IMG/VR virus record: IMGVR_UViG_3300042937_001707 | Coordinates: 1 to 64,000 of that record | Length of the DNA: 64,000 nucleotides | DNA from: a virus | Direction: 5' to 3' (one strand) | Shown here: positions 14,369 through 24,139 of the stretch, one piece after another | Numbering within the stretch: position 1 is the first letter of the stretch | Layout of the letters: every line of letters starts with the position of its first letter | The notes under the pieces: generated by a model | Database searches by the model: none | What the model saw: the letters and a program-made list of their open reading frames with translations, nothing else | Told to the model about the DNA's origin: nothing | Program-made: the position numbers and the translations under genes

Positions 14369-15865
14369 ATGGCAGAAATTACAGATAACGCAGTAACTCA
14401 ACTTAATGGTTTAGAATTATATAAGTGTCAGATTTTATCTGCAGAAAATAAAATCATAGACTTAAAACCAACTTTGGTTGAAATTAACTATTTTGAGGAT
14501 ATATTTTCTAACGCCACTTCTGGTAATATAGTTTTAAACGACTCTGGTGGTTTGCATAACGCTTATTCTTGGTGCGGCGACGAGTTTGTACTTTTGGAAT
14601 TCGACAAACCCGGAAATTTAGATAAAAATAAACGGTTTCGTGGGATGTTTAGAATATTTAAAACTCAAGGAAGGCACTTAACTGGAAGAGAATTTAACGA
14701 AACCTTCGTATTACATTTTTGTTGCGAAGAAGAATTCCTTTCAAATCGGATGCAGTTAAATAAATCTTATAAACAAATGAGAATATCTGATATCGTAAAA
14801 GATATCGCTTTAAATGTTTTGAAAATTCCAAAAGATAAATTTCCAGACGCTAATATTGAACCCACTTTTGGTAAGTATGATATAGTAATTCCGAATATGA
14901 GACCCCTTGAAGCTGTTGCTTGGTTATGTACTATGGCGATTGCTGATAATAGTTCTGGTTCTCATGGTGGTCCAGAAGGTGGTGCGACATACCTATTTTA
15001 TAAGAACAGGTATGGTTGGAATTTTAGATCCATACTATCAATATTTAATAATATCCCTAAATTTGAATATAAAAGCCCGTTCAAAAAAAGTAAAAACACT
15101 TCTGGGTATTGGTATGGTACTAAGAACCTTTCTCCAAAAGAAGATATGAATTTTGATTTCGACCCCTTTGAGCAGATTATATCATATCAAATTGTAGATA
15201 ATCACGACGCAATGGATATGATGCAAAGCGGGATGGTTTCAAATAAACTTATTGCTATTGATTATTTAAGAAGAACTCACGAAGAAAAGGTATTTGATTA
15301 TGAAAAATACTTTAATAATCATTTGGCAAAAAAAGTTGAAATGTATAAGACCTATAATAAAAACCCTATTCTTAGTAACGCAGAAGATAGATTTAAGAAA
15401 AAACATAACGAATATCAACCAGTAGTAAAAATTGCTCCATCAACGACAAACCAAAAAAATAATCCATATATAAAAGAAAGACAGCCAAATATACCTCAAA
15501 ATTTTGTTGAGAATACCATCCCGTACAGATTTGCTCAATTGGGGTTGATAAATTTCAATAGGTTAAAATTGCTTATATCCGGAGACCCATATATTGCCGT
15601 TGGTAACATAATTTATGTACATTTTCCGCAAGCAAAAGAAGAAAAAGGTACAAAACCTTTGGATAGGTTTTTGAAGGGTAGGTATTTGGTTTCTGCAGTT
15701 AGACAAAGGTTTGATCAAGGTGTTTATGAAACGGTTTTAGAATGCGTAAAAGACGCTTATTGTGGACAAGTAGAAGCGAGAACTAACGTTCAAGGATTAA
15801 AACCTTTTGACAATAGTAATAATGTTATAATACAGGTCCGTTCTGATAATTATAAATGGTGGTGA
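14369..15865 (+). CDS. 27: gp27-like baseplate hub protein
   Basis: The protein is 498 aa; T4 gp27 is 391 aa. The call rests on position (directly before gp5, whose trimer binds gp27), on the NGLELYKCQILSAENKIIDL start and on NYFEDIFSNATSGNIVLND, typical of hub proteins of gp27/gpD type. MRPLEAVAWLCTMAIA and a late FAQLGLINFNRLKLLISGDP segment, followed by VGNIIYVHFP, fit a tube-like barrel repeat. It would form the trimeric torus that links tube and spike. A disordered Asn/Pro-rich stretch lies around 355-375. Confidence 0.78.
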   Translation: MAEITDNAVTQLNGLELYKCQILSAENKIIDLKPTLVEINYFEDIFSNATSGNIVLNDSGGLHNAYSWCGDEFVLLEFDKPGNLDKNKRFRGMFRIFKTQGRHLTGREFNETFVLHFCCEEEFLSNRMQLNKSYKQMRISDIVKDIALNVLKIPKDKFPDANIEPTFGKYDIVIPNMRPLEAVAWLCTMAIADNSSGSHGGPEGGATYLFYKNRYGWNFRSILSIFNNIPKFEYKSPFKKSKNTSGYWYGTKNLSPKEDMNFDFDPFEQIISYQIVDNHDAMDMMQSGMVSNKLIAIDYLRRTHEEKVFDYEKYFNNHLAKKVEMYKTYNKNPILSNAEDRFKKKHNEYQPVVKIAPSTTNQKNNPYIKERQPNIPQNFVENTIPYRFAQLGLINFNRLKLLISGDPYIAVGNIIYVHFPQAKEEKGTKPLDRFLKGRYLVSAVRQRFDQGVYETVLECVKDAYCGQVEARTNVQGLKPFDNSNNVIIQVRSDNYKWW

Positions 15866-15868
15866 TGC

Positions 15869-16636
15869 ATGGAAAAAACTAAAAATTTCCCTGGGATGGA
15901 TGGGTTTATTTGGTGGACTGGTATAGTAGAAGACCGTAAAGACCCTTTGAAAGTTGGTAGGGTTAGGGTTAGAATTTTTGGTTGGCATAAAGACGATAAA
16001 TCAAACGTTCCTTCTGACGGTTTATTATGGGCGCAACCTGTTATGTCGGCAAACGCATACCAAATTTCTCACGTACCAAAGGAAGGAGAAGTTTTGTTTG
16101 GGTTTTTTATGGATGGAGAATACGCGCAAGTACCGTTTTATATGGGGGTAATTCCAAATATACCAGAAATAAGGTATCCTAAGGAAAAAGGTTTTGCAGA
16201 CCCAGCAACAGAAGAAGAAATAAAACAAAGACCAAGAACATTGCATTCTGGACAAACGAGATATCCTGGAGACGGAGAATTAAATCAGCCAACAATTAGC
16301 AGGTCTGCTAGAAACGAAAATATGGATCAAACGCCATATGGTAAGTCTCATGGAGGGAAATATCCATATGTATTTTCAATACAAACTGAATCTGGGCATT
16401 ATTTGGATTTAGACGATACTCCAAACGCGGAAAGGGTTACTTTAATTCATAGAACTGGAAGTTTTATTTCTATAGATTCTGGAGGAAATATCACCATTTC
16501 GGGTAAAAATGTTAATATAATTGCGACTGGTTCCATAAATAATAAAGCTCCTGGCGGCATTAATGAAGATACTCCGAATCACAAAACTACAGGTACTCAC
16601 ACAGATGCTATTGGTATACACTATAGCGGGGGCTAA
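15869..16636 (+). CDS. 5: gp5 baseplate central spike, without lysozyme domain
   Basis: The protein is 255 aa; T4 gp5 is 575 aa. Residues 1-100 form the OB-fold: GIVEDRKDPLKVGRVRVRIFG, WAQPVMSANAY, VPKEGEVLFGFFMDGEY and PFYMGVIP. After a Pro/Gln-rich linker, the C-terminal part (about 165-235) is a short beta-helix of VGR-like character: VFSIQTESGHYLDLDD, RVTLIHRTGS, GNITISGKNVNIIATG. The T4 lysozyme domain between these is completely absent. The spike therefore can puncture but not digest peptidoglycan; digestion is probably done by the 884-aa protein at 7006-9660. It ends with a His-containing tip (HTDAIGIHYSGG), suitable for a metal-binding apex or a PAAR cap. Confidence 0.9.
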   Translation: MEKTKNFPGMDGFIWWTGIVEDRKDPLKVGRVRVRIFGWHKDDKSNVPSDGLLWAQPVMSANAYQISHVPKEGEVLFGFFMDGEYAQVPFYMGVIPNIPEIRYPKEKGFADPATEEEIKQRPRTLHSGQTRYPGDGELNQPTISRSARNENMDQTPYGKSHGGKYPYVFSIQTESGHYLDLDDTPNAERVTLIHRTGSFISIDSGGNITISGKNVNIIATGSINNKAPGGINEDTPNHKTTGTHTDAIGIHYSGG

Positions 16637-16646
16637 TAAATAATAC

Positions 16647-17039
16647 ATGCAAAATAAAGACATAATATACTCGGACTTAGACCTAATGTTTAACATACAT
16701 CCTGTTAAACAAGATTTGGTTATGAGTATAAACGAGAAGGCAGTAATTCGTTCTGTTAGAAATTTGGTTCTTACAAACCATTACGAAAGACCGTTTCAAT
16801 CTGAAATAGGGTCAAACGTTAAGAAAATGTTGTTTGAACCAATTACTTCTCTTACAGAAAATTACATTCAGAGAGAAATTTATAATGTTGTAACAACTTT
16901 TGAACCCAGAGCAAAAAATGTTTTTGTTCAAGTTAAAGGTTATCCTGACGAAAACGCATTACGAGCAAATATTGTATTTTATATAGAAAATTCAACGACA
17001 CCAGTTGTAGTAGATATGCTTTTAGAAAGATCAAGATAG
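16647..17039 (+). CDS. 25: gp25 baseplate wedge protein
   Basis: The protein is 130 aa; T4 gp25 is 132 aa. It shows the GPW/gp25 fold: SDLDLMFNIHP, AVIRSVRNLVLTNHYERPFQ, GSNVKKMLFEP, and the diagnostic FEPRAK (EPR at 86-88). gp25 starts sheath assembly by donating a strand to the first sheath ring and binds the gp6 dimer in the wedge. It is shared with type VI secretion (TssE). No good Shine-Dalgarno is seen; it is 10 bp after gene 5 and probably coupled. Confidence 0.94.
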   Translation: MQNKDIIYSDLDLMFNIHPVKQDLVMSINEKAVIRSVRNLVLTNHYERPFQSEIGSNVKKMLFEPITSLTENYIQREIYNVVTTFEPRAKNVFVQVKGYPDENALRANIVFYIENSTTPVVVDMLLERSR

Positions 17040-17049
17040 GAAAAAATAA

Positions 17050-19137
17050 ATGGCAACCTCTAATTCTAATTTAACTCTTGTGGGGACAGATTTTGATCAG
17101 ATCAAAAGTAATTTATTAACTTTCCTTAGAGGTCAAGATGTTCTAAAAGACGCAGATTATACTGGTAGTGTTCTTCAAACTTTATTAGACGTTTTAGCGT
17201 ACAATACCCATTATAATGCCTTCTATTTGAATATGGTTGCTAATGAAATGTTTTTGGATTCTGCCGTTAAAAGAGCTTCCGTAATATCGCATTCGAAAAT
17301 GTTAGGGTATTTTCCAAGATCTGTTGTTGCTCCTACTGCCACAATTAAATTAACCATTACTAATTATGAACTACCGTCTATAACTATTCCTAAATTTACA
17401 AAATTTATATCAGAGTCTGTTGATGGTGTTAACTACGTTTTTATGACCGATAAAGAATACGTTGTTAATAACGATCCAAATAATAACCCTAATACTGCTA
17501 TAGTAATAGCAGACGTTATAGTAAAACAAGGAGAACCAGTACAGTATACATTCACGTATAATTTAAAAGAAAACCCAAAGGGTATATATAAAATACCAGA
17601 CGCAAATATAGACCTAAGCACACTCCAAGTAATAGTCCAAAAGTCTCGGTTGGATTTTTCTTCTGTTTCTTTTTATACGGGTTCTACTGAAACTTTGTCC
17701 ATAACTCCTGAATCAGAAATTTATTTCGTTCAAGAATCTATGGATGGTTTTTATGAAATTTACTTTGGTGATGGAGTTCTTGGTAAACAATTAGAAAACG
17801 GTAATGTTGTAATAGTTTCCTACATAACGTCTGATGGTAGTATTGCAAACGGAGCTAAAGAATTCACTATTGTGGGGGGTAACGAACAGCTTGCTTCTGG
17901 CATCATAAGCGTTGAAACTACTAGTCCAGCCTTTGGAGGCAGAGAAAAAGAATCTATTGAGTCAATAAAATTTATTGCTCCAAAATCATACTCGGCGCAA
18001 AATAGGGCAGTAACGAATCAAGATTATATGACCCTATTGAATAACAATAATTATGGGTTTATATTTGATTCTGTTAATGTTTGGGGTGGACAAGAAAATG
18101 ATCCTCCTGTGTATGGTCAAGTTTTTGTTTCTCTAAAACCACAAGGAGGTTACGCTTTAACAACATCTCAAAAAGAAATTGTGAAAACAAAGTTGATTAA
18201 ACCTTTGAATGTAATTACTGTTGAGCCTACTATTATTGATCCAGACTACACATATATTAAATTAGAAATAGATGTAATATATGATTCCAGAAAAACTATA
18301 CTGAGCGTTGGTGAACTTGAATCTAGAATAAGAACTTCCATACAAGAGTTTTCAAGAGAAACTTTAAACTCTTTTAATTCTACATTTAGTTACCCGGATT
18401 TAATGTTCGCAGTTCAGAACGCTGATAATTCTATCGTGACCAACGAAATAGACGTAACCCTTCAAAAGAAGTTCTTACCAAGTTTAGAAGTAGCCACAAC
18501 ATATGAATTAGAGTTTGGAAGCGTATTGGAGAGGGGTATATTATTTTCTGGTATAACTTCTTCTCCTTCTATGCAATATTATGATAGACAAAATTCTTAT
18601 GCCGTTATTGATGGGATATACCTTGAAGAATTGCCTTCATATTCTGGGGGTGTTGAATCAATCGATATTGTTAATCCCGGATTTGGATATAAAACAAACC
18701 CTTCAATAAAAATAGTTGGTGATGGGTCTGGCGCTAATGCGTATTCTATAGTTGTTAATGGTTCTTTGAGCAAAATTGTTGTTGATAACCCCGGAGCGAA
18801 TTATTCTCAGGCAATTATTGAAATTGAGGGTGGTGGTGGAAATCTGGGTCAAGCAACAGCAACACTACAAGGTAGGTATGGTACTATAAAATCTTATTAT
18901 TACAATAAGAAAAATATAAAAACTTCTTTTGATGAAAATGTTGGCGTTGTTGATTATTATACTGGAAAAGTAACTCTAACAGATTTTAATCCTTTGAATG
19001 TGAATAACCCATTGGCACAATTAACTTTGACGGCAAAACCTCAATCTAACATTATAAGTTCCAGTAGAAATAGAATATTAACTATAGACCAGTTTGACCC
19101 TTCAGCAATAGTGATAAACATCAAAGAGAAATCCTAA
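17050..19137 (+). CDS. 6: gp6 baseplate wedge protein (baseplate J-like)
   Basis: The protein is 695 aa; T4 gp6 is 660 aa. The N-terminus DFDQIKSNLLTFLRGQ, FKDADYTGSVLQTLLDVLAYNTHYNAFYL-type motifs and DSAVKRASVISHSKMLGY are the conserved gp6/gpJ start. YFGDGVLGKQLENG and SYSAQNRAVTNQDYMTLL are core baseplate_J motifs. C-terminal GGVESIDIVNPGFGYKTNP and similar Gly/Asn repeats (about 535-600) form small beta modules. These modules also occur in gp8 and the DUF4815 protein here. gp6 dimers make the inner baseplate iris that opens on contraction. Confidence 0.95.
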   Translation: MATSNSNLTLVGTDFDQIKSNLLTFLRGQDVLKDADYTGSVLQTLLDVLAYNTHYNAFYLNMVANEMFLDSAVKRASVISHSKMLGYFPRSVVAPTATIKLTITNYELPSITIPKFTKFISESVDGVNYVFMTDKEYVVNNDPNNNPNTAIVIADVIVKQGEPVQYTFTYNLKENPKGIYKIPDANIDLSTLQVIVQKSRLDFSSVSFYTGSTETLSITPESEIYFVQESMDGFYEIYFGDGVLGKQLENGNVVIVSYITSDGSIANGAKEFTIVGGNEQLASGIISVETTSPAFGGREKESIESIKFIAPKSYSAQNRAVTNQDYMTLLNNNNYGFIFDSVNVWGGQENDPPVYGQVFVSLKPQGGYALTTSQKEIVKTKLIKPLNVITVEPTIIDPDYTYIKLEIDVIYDSRKTILSVGELESRIRTSIQEFSRETLNSFNSTFSYPDLMFAVQNADNSIVTNEIDVTLQKKFLPSLEVATTYELEFGSVLERGILFSGITSSPSMQYYDRQNSYAVIDGIYLEELPSYSGGVESIDIVNPGFGYKTNPSIKIVGDGSGANAYSIVVNGSLSKIVVDNPGANYSQAIIEIEGGGGNLGQATATLQGRYGTIKSYYYNKKNIKTSFDENVGVVDYYTGKVTLTDFNPLNVNNPLAQLTLTAKPQSNIISSSRNRILTIDQFDPSAIVINIKEKS

Positions 19138-22100
19138 TGATAAAAACTTCTCTATTAGTACAACAGCAATTACCTAGTTTCGTTAGGGAAGATGATAACT
19201 ATCAGAATTTTGTTGCTTTTATAGAATCTTATTATGAATGGTTAGAACAAGATTCTAATGTATTAAGCGAATCTAAAAAAATACAAGAATATATTGATAT
19301 TGATTCTACCGTTGAAAAATTCGTTGAATATTTTTATTCAACGTTTATGCCAGCATTTCCAAAAGATGTTATTACAGACAAAAGAAAATTATTAAGGTTC
19401 TCAAAAGAACTTTATGAAAATAAAGGAAATAGAGCGGCTTATAAATTTCTATTTAGATGTTTATATAATGTTGATTCTGACGTATATGAAACTAAAGAAT
19501 ATGTAGTAAAAGCGTCTGCAGGTAAATGGTTTTTACCTAAATCTGTTAAAATTAAATCCAATGATTCTAGGTGGATCAATGCTGAAAATTTGTTTATTTT
19601 CGGTGATATTTCAAAGTCTTTGGCTAAAATCGAAAGGGCAAAGGTTGTAAACGATAGGGTAGAGATATTCATATCCGACATACAAAGGTTGTTCCAAACT
19701 GGAGAATTTGTAAAAGTAGTTGACGTAAACCTCCAAAACGTTTATTTTGATGTTGAAGGTAATATAGTAGAAGAAGGGGAAATATTAGAGGGAAAACTAT
19801 TAGGAACTATATCTTCAGTTGACGTTAATCGAAATTATAGAGGTAATTATTATTTATCGGGCGACCCGGTCGTTTTTTACGAAGGATTAGAAGAGGAAAC
19901 TTCTGATATTGGTGCTGTTGCTGAAGTCGGGGAAGTTACTTTGGGTGCTATACAGCGCGTAAAAGTTGAAGAGGGATCTTATGGTTATAGAGAACATCCC
20001 AACACATTTATTTTTGTAACTCCCGATTCCGGTAAACCTATATTAACGGTTGGTGCTATAAATCCAGCAAATACGTCAAACGTGACAATGATGGTTGCGG
20101 ATTCTTTGGAATTGAAAGAAAATATTCCACTAAATTGCAACGTTTTTACTGGGTTCCCAATAAGCAATACTCTTAATTATAATTTCTCAAGAACATTAGC
20201 AAATTCTTTAATATGTAATGCAAATACGGTTATGGCGAATGCATTTACGTTTAGAGAATTTTCGACGTATTCTATTGATACAGTTATTGTTCAAAATGGT
20301 GGTGGTGGATTTAGAACAATTCCCACCATATCCGCCGAATCAATGTATGAAACGGATTTGCCGTTTGGAATGGGGGATGAATACGACCCTAGATACACTC
20401 CAGCAGCAAATACGGTAACGTCTATCAAAAATTTTGGTATTCTAGGACCAATCCTTATCAGAACAGACTCTTCTGGTAATAGAAAACGAGGAGTTGGCTA
20501 CAAGGTAGGGGACGAAATACTATTTTCTGGTGGTCTTGGTGGAGGGGCTTTTGCAAACGTTACTTCAGTATTATCTGGAGGCGAAATCAACACCGTTTCT
20601 TATTATACGTCCACAAACAACCCTGCCCCTTTAGGCGGGTTTGGATATTCCAACGGAGAATTGCCTTACGTTTACGTTAAACCAACGGAAACTTCTGCTA
20701 GTATTTCTAGCAATAATGTACTAAGGGTTTCTAGTTCTTTTGTTACTGGAAATGTTTTAGTGGGGCAAACTGTTTCTGGTAATGGTATTCCTGTTACAAC
20801 AACCGTTATAAATTCATATTCTAATGGTTGGGTAATATTATCTAATAGCGCGACAGGAACCTATGTATCCAACACTTATTCTTTTGTTGGAACCGGAGCA
20901 GACTTATACGTCAGTACTGTACTTGGCGATGGAGCAAAGCTGGTACCAATTACAGATAGAATTGGTTCAATAACAACAATAAAAATTACCAATTTTGGTG
21001 AAGATTATATTTCTGCGCCAAAAGTTTCTCTAAAGGTTCAGGATATCGCTGTAAGTAACGTAAGTTTGTTATATGTACCTCAAAAGGGAGACATAGTATA
21101 TCAAGGAGCCAATTCTACTAGTTTTACTTATAAGTCGTATGTTGATTCTATTAATAGAATCACGTTTGACGAAAATTCTGAAACATCTACTTATATACTA
21201 AGGGTTTATAATTATAATAAACTTCCAAACCCTAACGCAGAATTAACTCTACAAAAAACCAAAATAATAGAACCAAATACATATCCAATAACTATAAAAA
21301 CCGACTATGTTTTCCCTAGAAAATTTTTACCAGACGGAACTTCTCAGATAGTTGGTAAAGACGGTATATTAACTTATGGTGATGGTACTGCTAAAGCAAA
21401 TTCTAAATTCTTAAACGGACTGATACTTGGTTCTGGAAGATATATTGATGAATCGCACCAACCAAGTTCTTTTTCTGTTCTGGAAGATGAAAACTACAAT
21501 AATTTTACTTATGTCGTTTCTGTTGAAAAAGACATCTCAAAATATAGAGATATTCTATATGAAAGTATGCATCCTTCTGGAACCAAGGTAATTGGTCAAG
21601 CGGTAATAAAGAACGAAGCTAACTCTGAAATAGAATTAAAAGAATCAACTTATGTAAATTATATTGACGATTTTGAATATATATGGGCTGCGTTGGCTAC
21701 TGAAGAAGTTGCCGAAAACGAGTTTAATTCTGAATTAATGCGATTCCCAGAATCAATTTCCAAATATGCAACGCTTGATTCTAATAATTCCAATATGTTG
21801 CGGTTGTCTACATTCCCCAATATTTCTAAAGACCAAAACATATATGGTGCTGGAATTCTTTGGGACACTAAAATAAAATCTGTTAATATTGCAAACAGCA
21901 GCATAATTTTAACAGAAAACGCTACTGAAAACCAAAACAATACTTTATTGCTGGTTATGGATAATTGGTCTGGATCGGATAATAAGTACATATTACCGCA
22001 CCAATTGATTCTATGCAATACTTCTAGTAATAGTAATGTTGTGGTAATAAGAACTTCTTCTAGTAGCAATTTAACGTCTGATTTGATTAAAAATCAGATC

Positions 22101-22706
22101 GTTGTTGGAAATACTACGACTATCTATGCTAACACTGTTAATAACAGTAACATGCTTAAAGGGGTTGAATCTGTCTCCAATATTGTTATTGGGCAATATA
22201 TTACCGGAAACAATATTCCTAGCGGAACAAAAGTCTCTCAAATAATTTCTGGTAATAATACCATTGTTATGACCCATAATGCTTCTGCTAATGCTAACGG
22301 ATACAGCTATAGCTACTTTGATAAACAGACCGAGACCACTGTTGGCGTATATAAATATAATTATATACAATTCCAGAGCGTTCCTTACAATACTAGAATA
22401 AGTAGAATAATAACGTCGAACAATACTTTATTATTATCAAACAATTGTATAAAAACTTCTATCGATAATGTTTATTATTTCTTGGGTGATGGTACTAGTA
22501 ATAGAGACTCTGAAATTCCATCCGAATTCGTAAGGGTAGAATCTGGTCAATTTACTGAAAAATACGGTTCTATTGGTGGTGCGAGACAAAGACCAGAAGA
22601 AAACTATTTTGTATTCAATGACGATTTATTAAGCGAATCTGGAGAACCGCTACTAACAGAAAATAATGTTAACATATCAGCAACAATTTACATAAGAATT
22701 AAATAG
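19137..22706 (+). CDS. 7: gp7-like baseplate wedge protein
   Basis: The protein is 1189 aa; T4 gp7 is 1032 aa. The N-terminal 150 residues contain QQLPSFVREDDNYQNFVAFI, ESYYEWLEQ, YIDIDSTVEKFVEYF and LYENKGNRAAYKFLFRCLYN, the conserved start of gp7-type wedge proteins in marine T4-like phages. The remainder is strand-rich with repeated gyG-y-v-n-p-type modules (IDTVIVQNGGGGFRTIP and GVGYKVGDEILFSGG). Others are beta-bulge modules around TTTVINSYSNGWVILS. gp7 begins wedge assembly with gp10 in T4. The start overlaps the gene 6 stop by one base. Confidence 0.85.
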   Translation: MIKTSLLVQQQLPSFVREDDNYQNFVAFIESYYEWLEQDSNVLSESKKIQEYIDIDSTVEKFVEYFYSTFMPAFPKDVITDKRKLLRFSKELYENKGNRAAYKFLFRCLYNVDSDVYETKEYVVKASAGKWFLPKSVKIKSNDSRWINAENLFIFGDISKSLAKIERAKVVNDRVEIFISDIQRLFQTGEFVKVVDVNLQNVYFDVEGNIVEEGEILEGKLLGTISSVDVNRNYRGNYYLSGDPVVFYEGLEEETSDIGAVAEVGEVTLGAIQRVKVEEGSYGYREHPNTFIFVTPDSGKPILTVGAINPANTSNVTMMVADSLELKENIPLNCNVFTGFPISNTLNYNFSRTLANSLICNANTVMANAFTFREFSTYSIDTVIVQNGGGGFRTIPTISAESMYETDLPFGMGDEYDPRYTPAANTVTSIKNFGILGPILIRTDSSGNRKRGVGYKVGDEILFSGGLGGGAFANVTSVLSGGEINTVSYYTSTNNPAPLGGFGYSNGELPYVYVKPTETSASISSNNVLRVSSSFVTGNVLVGQTVSGNGIPVTTTVINSYSNGWVILSNSATGTYVSNTYSFVGTGADLYVSTVLGDGAKLVPITDRIGSITTIKITNFGEDYISAPKVSLKVQDIAVSNVSLLYVPQKGDIVYQGANSTSFTYKSYVDSINRITFDENSETSTYILRVYNYNKLPNPNAELTLQKTKIIEPNTYPITIKTDYVFPRKFLPDGTSQIVGKDGILTYGDGTAKANSKFLNGLILGSGRYIDESHQPSSFSVLEDENYNNFTYVVSVEKDISKYRDILYESMHPSGTKVIGQAVIKNEANSEIELKESTYVNYIDDFEYIWAALATEEVAENEFNSELMRFPESISKYATLDSNNSNMLRLSTFPNISKDQNIYGAGILWDTKIKSVNIANSSIILTENATENQNNTLLLVMDNWSGSDNKYILPHQLILCNTSSNSNVVVIRTSSSSNLTSDLIKNQIVVGNTTTIYANTVNNSNMLKGVESVSNIVIGQYITGNNIPSGTKVSQIISGNNTIVMTHNASANANGYSYSYFDKQTETTVGVYKYNYIQFQSVPYNTRISRIITSNNTLLLSNNCIKTSIDNVYYFLGDGTSNRDSEIPSEFVRVESGQFTEKYGSIGGARQRPEENYFVFNDDLLSESGEPLLTENNVNISATIYIRIK

Positions 22707-22713
22707 GTTTAAT

Positions 22714-24129
22714 ATGGGAATAATAACCAGCAGTTTACCAAATCTAGGTAATCCAACAAGTAATACATTATTAATAGGGGTAAACGTTATTAACGAAACC
22801 CCAAATAATAGCGTAAAAATAACCGCAGCAAACCTAAAATCGTTTATTGTTGCCGAAGCATTTTTAAAGGCGAATCAATCCTTTGTAAAAGCTAATGCTT
22901 CTTACGATGCATCAAATTCTGCTGCTAATTACGCCAATTCAGCGTTCGTTTATGCCAATTCAGCATATAATTGGGCTAATGCTTCTTATAATTTCGCAAA
23001 CACTACGGCAAACACACTCTCTAATACAGAAATAAAATTATCCTCTGTATATAGTTTCTCTAATTCTTTATATGATATCTCAAATATAATTTTTGGCGTT
23101 GCTAATTCCGGGGTTTCTTTTTCCGCTAATGCGTTTATTCAAGCAAACGCCGCATTTATTCAAGCAAATTCTGCAAATTCTTATGCTATAGGGGTAAACG
23201 CTAAATTACAACAAATATATGATACAGCAAATTCAGCTTCTATATCTGCACAATTTGCAAACACAAATTCAACTGTAGCTTACGATTTAGCGCAAACTGC
23301 AATAGGCGATTCTCAAAATGCAAACACAAACGCTTTTACAGCATTGAGTGTTGCAAACAATGCGTTATTTATTGCAGCAAATACTGATATAAAATTATCT
23401 TCTGCGTATAGTTTGGCAAACAGCACACATGAATCTTTGGTTTCTGAATTAAATCTATATCCTATCGTTAACGCGAAAAGATTTAATGTTGTTGGTGATG
23501 GTGTTACAGACGATACGGTAAATTTGCAAAACGTTATTAATTCTATTCCTTTTGGAACGATCTTTATCCCTTCTGGCTTTTATGGTGTTACCACTTTGAA
23601 TATTAATCCTGGTATAAGCATTAAAGGCGACGGAAGTAACTCTTCGATATTTGTAACGTTAGCAAATAATTCTACTGTCCTTAAATATACAAAATCCAAC
23701 ACCTCTCTAAGTCCCGATAATATTTCTATATCTAGTATTGGTTTTAGATCTAACGGTACTGTTAATTGTATTCCTATCGGAGTTTCCGGCAATAGTAGCT
23801 CTTTACTTTGTGTTAATGCGAAAATATCAGATATTAAGATTGATGCAGAATTTGGATATTCTTTTTCTAAAGGTGTTGAATTATCAAATTGTAAAAATTA
23901 TATAGTTTCTTCTGTCATTTCAAGTAACTGTAATAATGATGTAGTAATTTCTAATTCTTTTAAAGGGCAGATTGTTAATAGTATATTTGATAGCGATTTG
24001 GCTAATAATATCATAGAAACAGGAACAAGTGATAAAAACATTATCTCCAACAATATAACAAGAAAGAGAATAAATATTGTCGGTCCTAATACCTTGAAAG
24101 TTAATAATATAGAAAACGCCTCAGAATAA
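22714..24129 (+). CDS. Tailspike-like protein with Ala/Asn helical stalk and pectate-lyase-type beta-helix
   Basis: The protein is 471 aa. Residues about 45-245 are repeats of ANSAYNWANASYNFAN type, likely a trimeric helical stalk. From about 250, NAKRFNVVGDGVTDDTVNLQ and GTIFIPSGFYGVTTLNI form the standard opening of a pectate-lyase-3 right-handed beta-helix, followed by strand-rich repeats (ISSIGFRSNGT, NNDVVISNSF, NNIIETGTSDKNIISNN). Such spikes bind or cut surface polysaccharide; no catalytic pair can be assigned here. It is placed between genes 7 and 8, where T4 has nothing, so it is an accessory insertion in the wedge operon. The short N-terminus may dock on the baseplate. Confidence 0.78.
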   Translation: MGIITSSLPNLGNPTSNTLLIGVNVINETPNNSVKITAANLKSFIVAEAFLKANQSFVKANASYDASNSAANYANSAFVYANSAYNWANASYNFANTTANTLSNTEIKLSSVYSFSNSLYDISNIIFGVANSGVSFSANAFIQANAAFIQANSANSYAIGVNAKLQQIYDTANSASISAQFANTNSTVAYDLAQTAIGDSQNANTNAFTALSVANNALFIAANTDIKLSSAYSLANSTHESLVSELNLYPIVNAKRFNVVGDGVTDDTVNLQNVINSIPFGTIFIPSGFYGVTTLNINPGISIKGDGSNSSIFVTLANNSTVLKYTKSNTSLSPDNISISSIGFRSNGTVNCIPIGVSGNSSSLLCVNAKISDIKIDAEFGYSFSKGVELSNCKNYIVSSVISSNCNNDVVISNSFKGQIVNSIFDSDLANNIIETGTSDKNIISNNITRKRINIVGPNTLKVNNIENASE

Positions 24130-24139
24130 AGGTAAATAA

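Noticed and set aside
16635-16642. AATAAATA before gene 25 as a late promoter
   Set aside because: Only 4 bp separate it from the ATG, so RNA starting there would lose the start codon.
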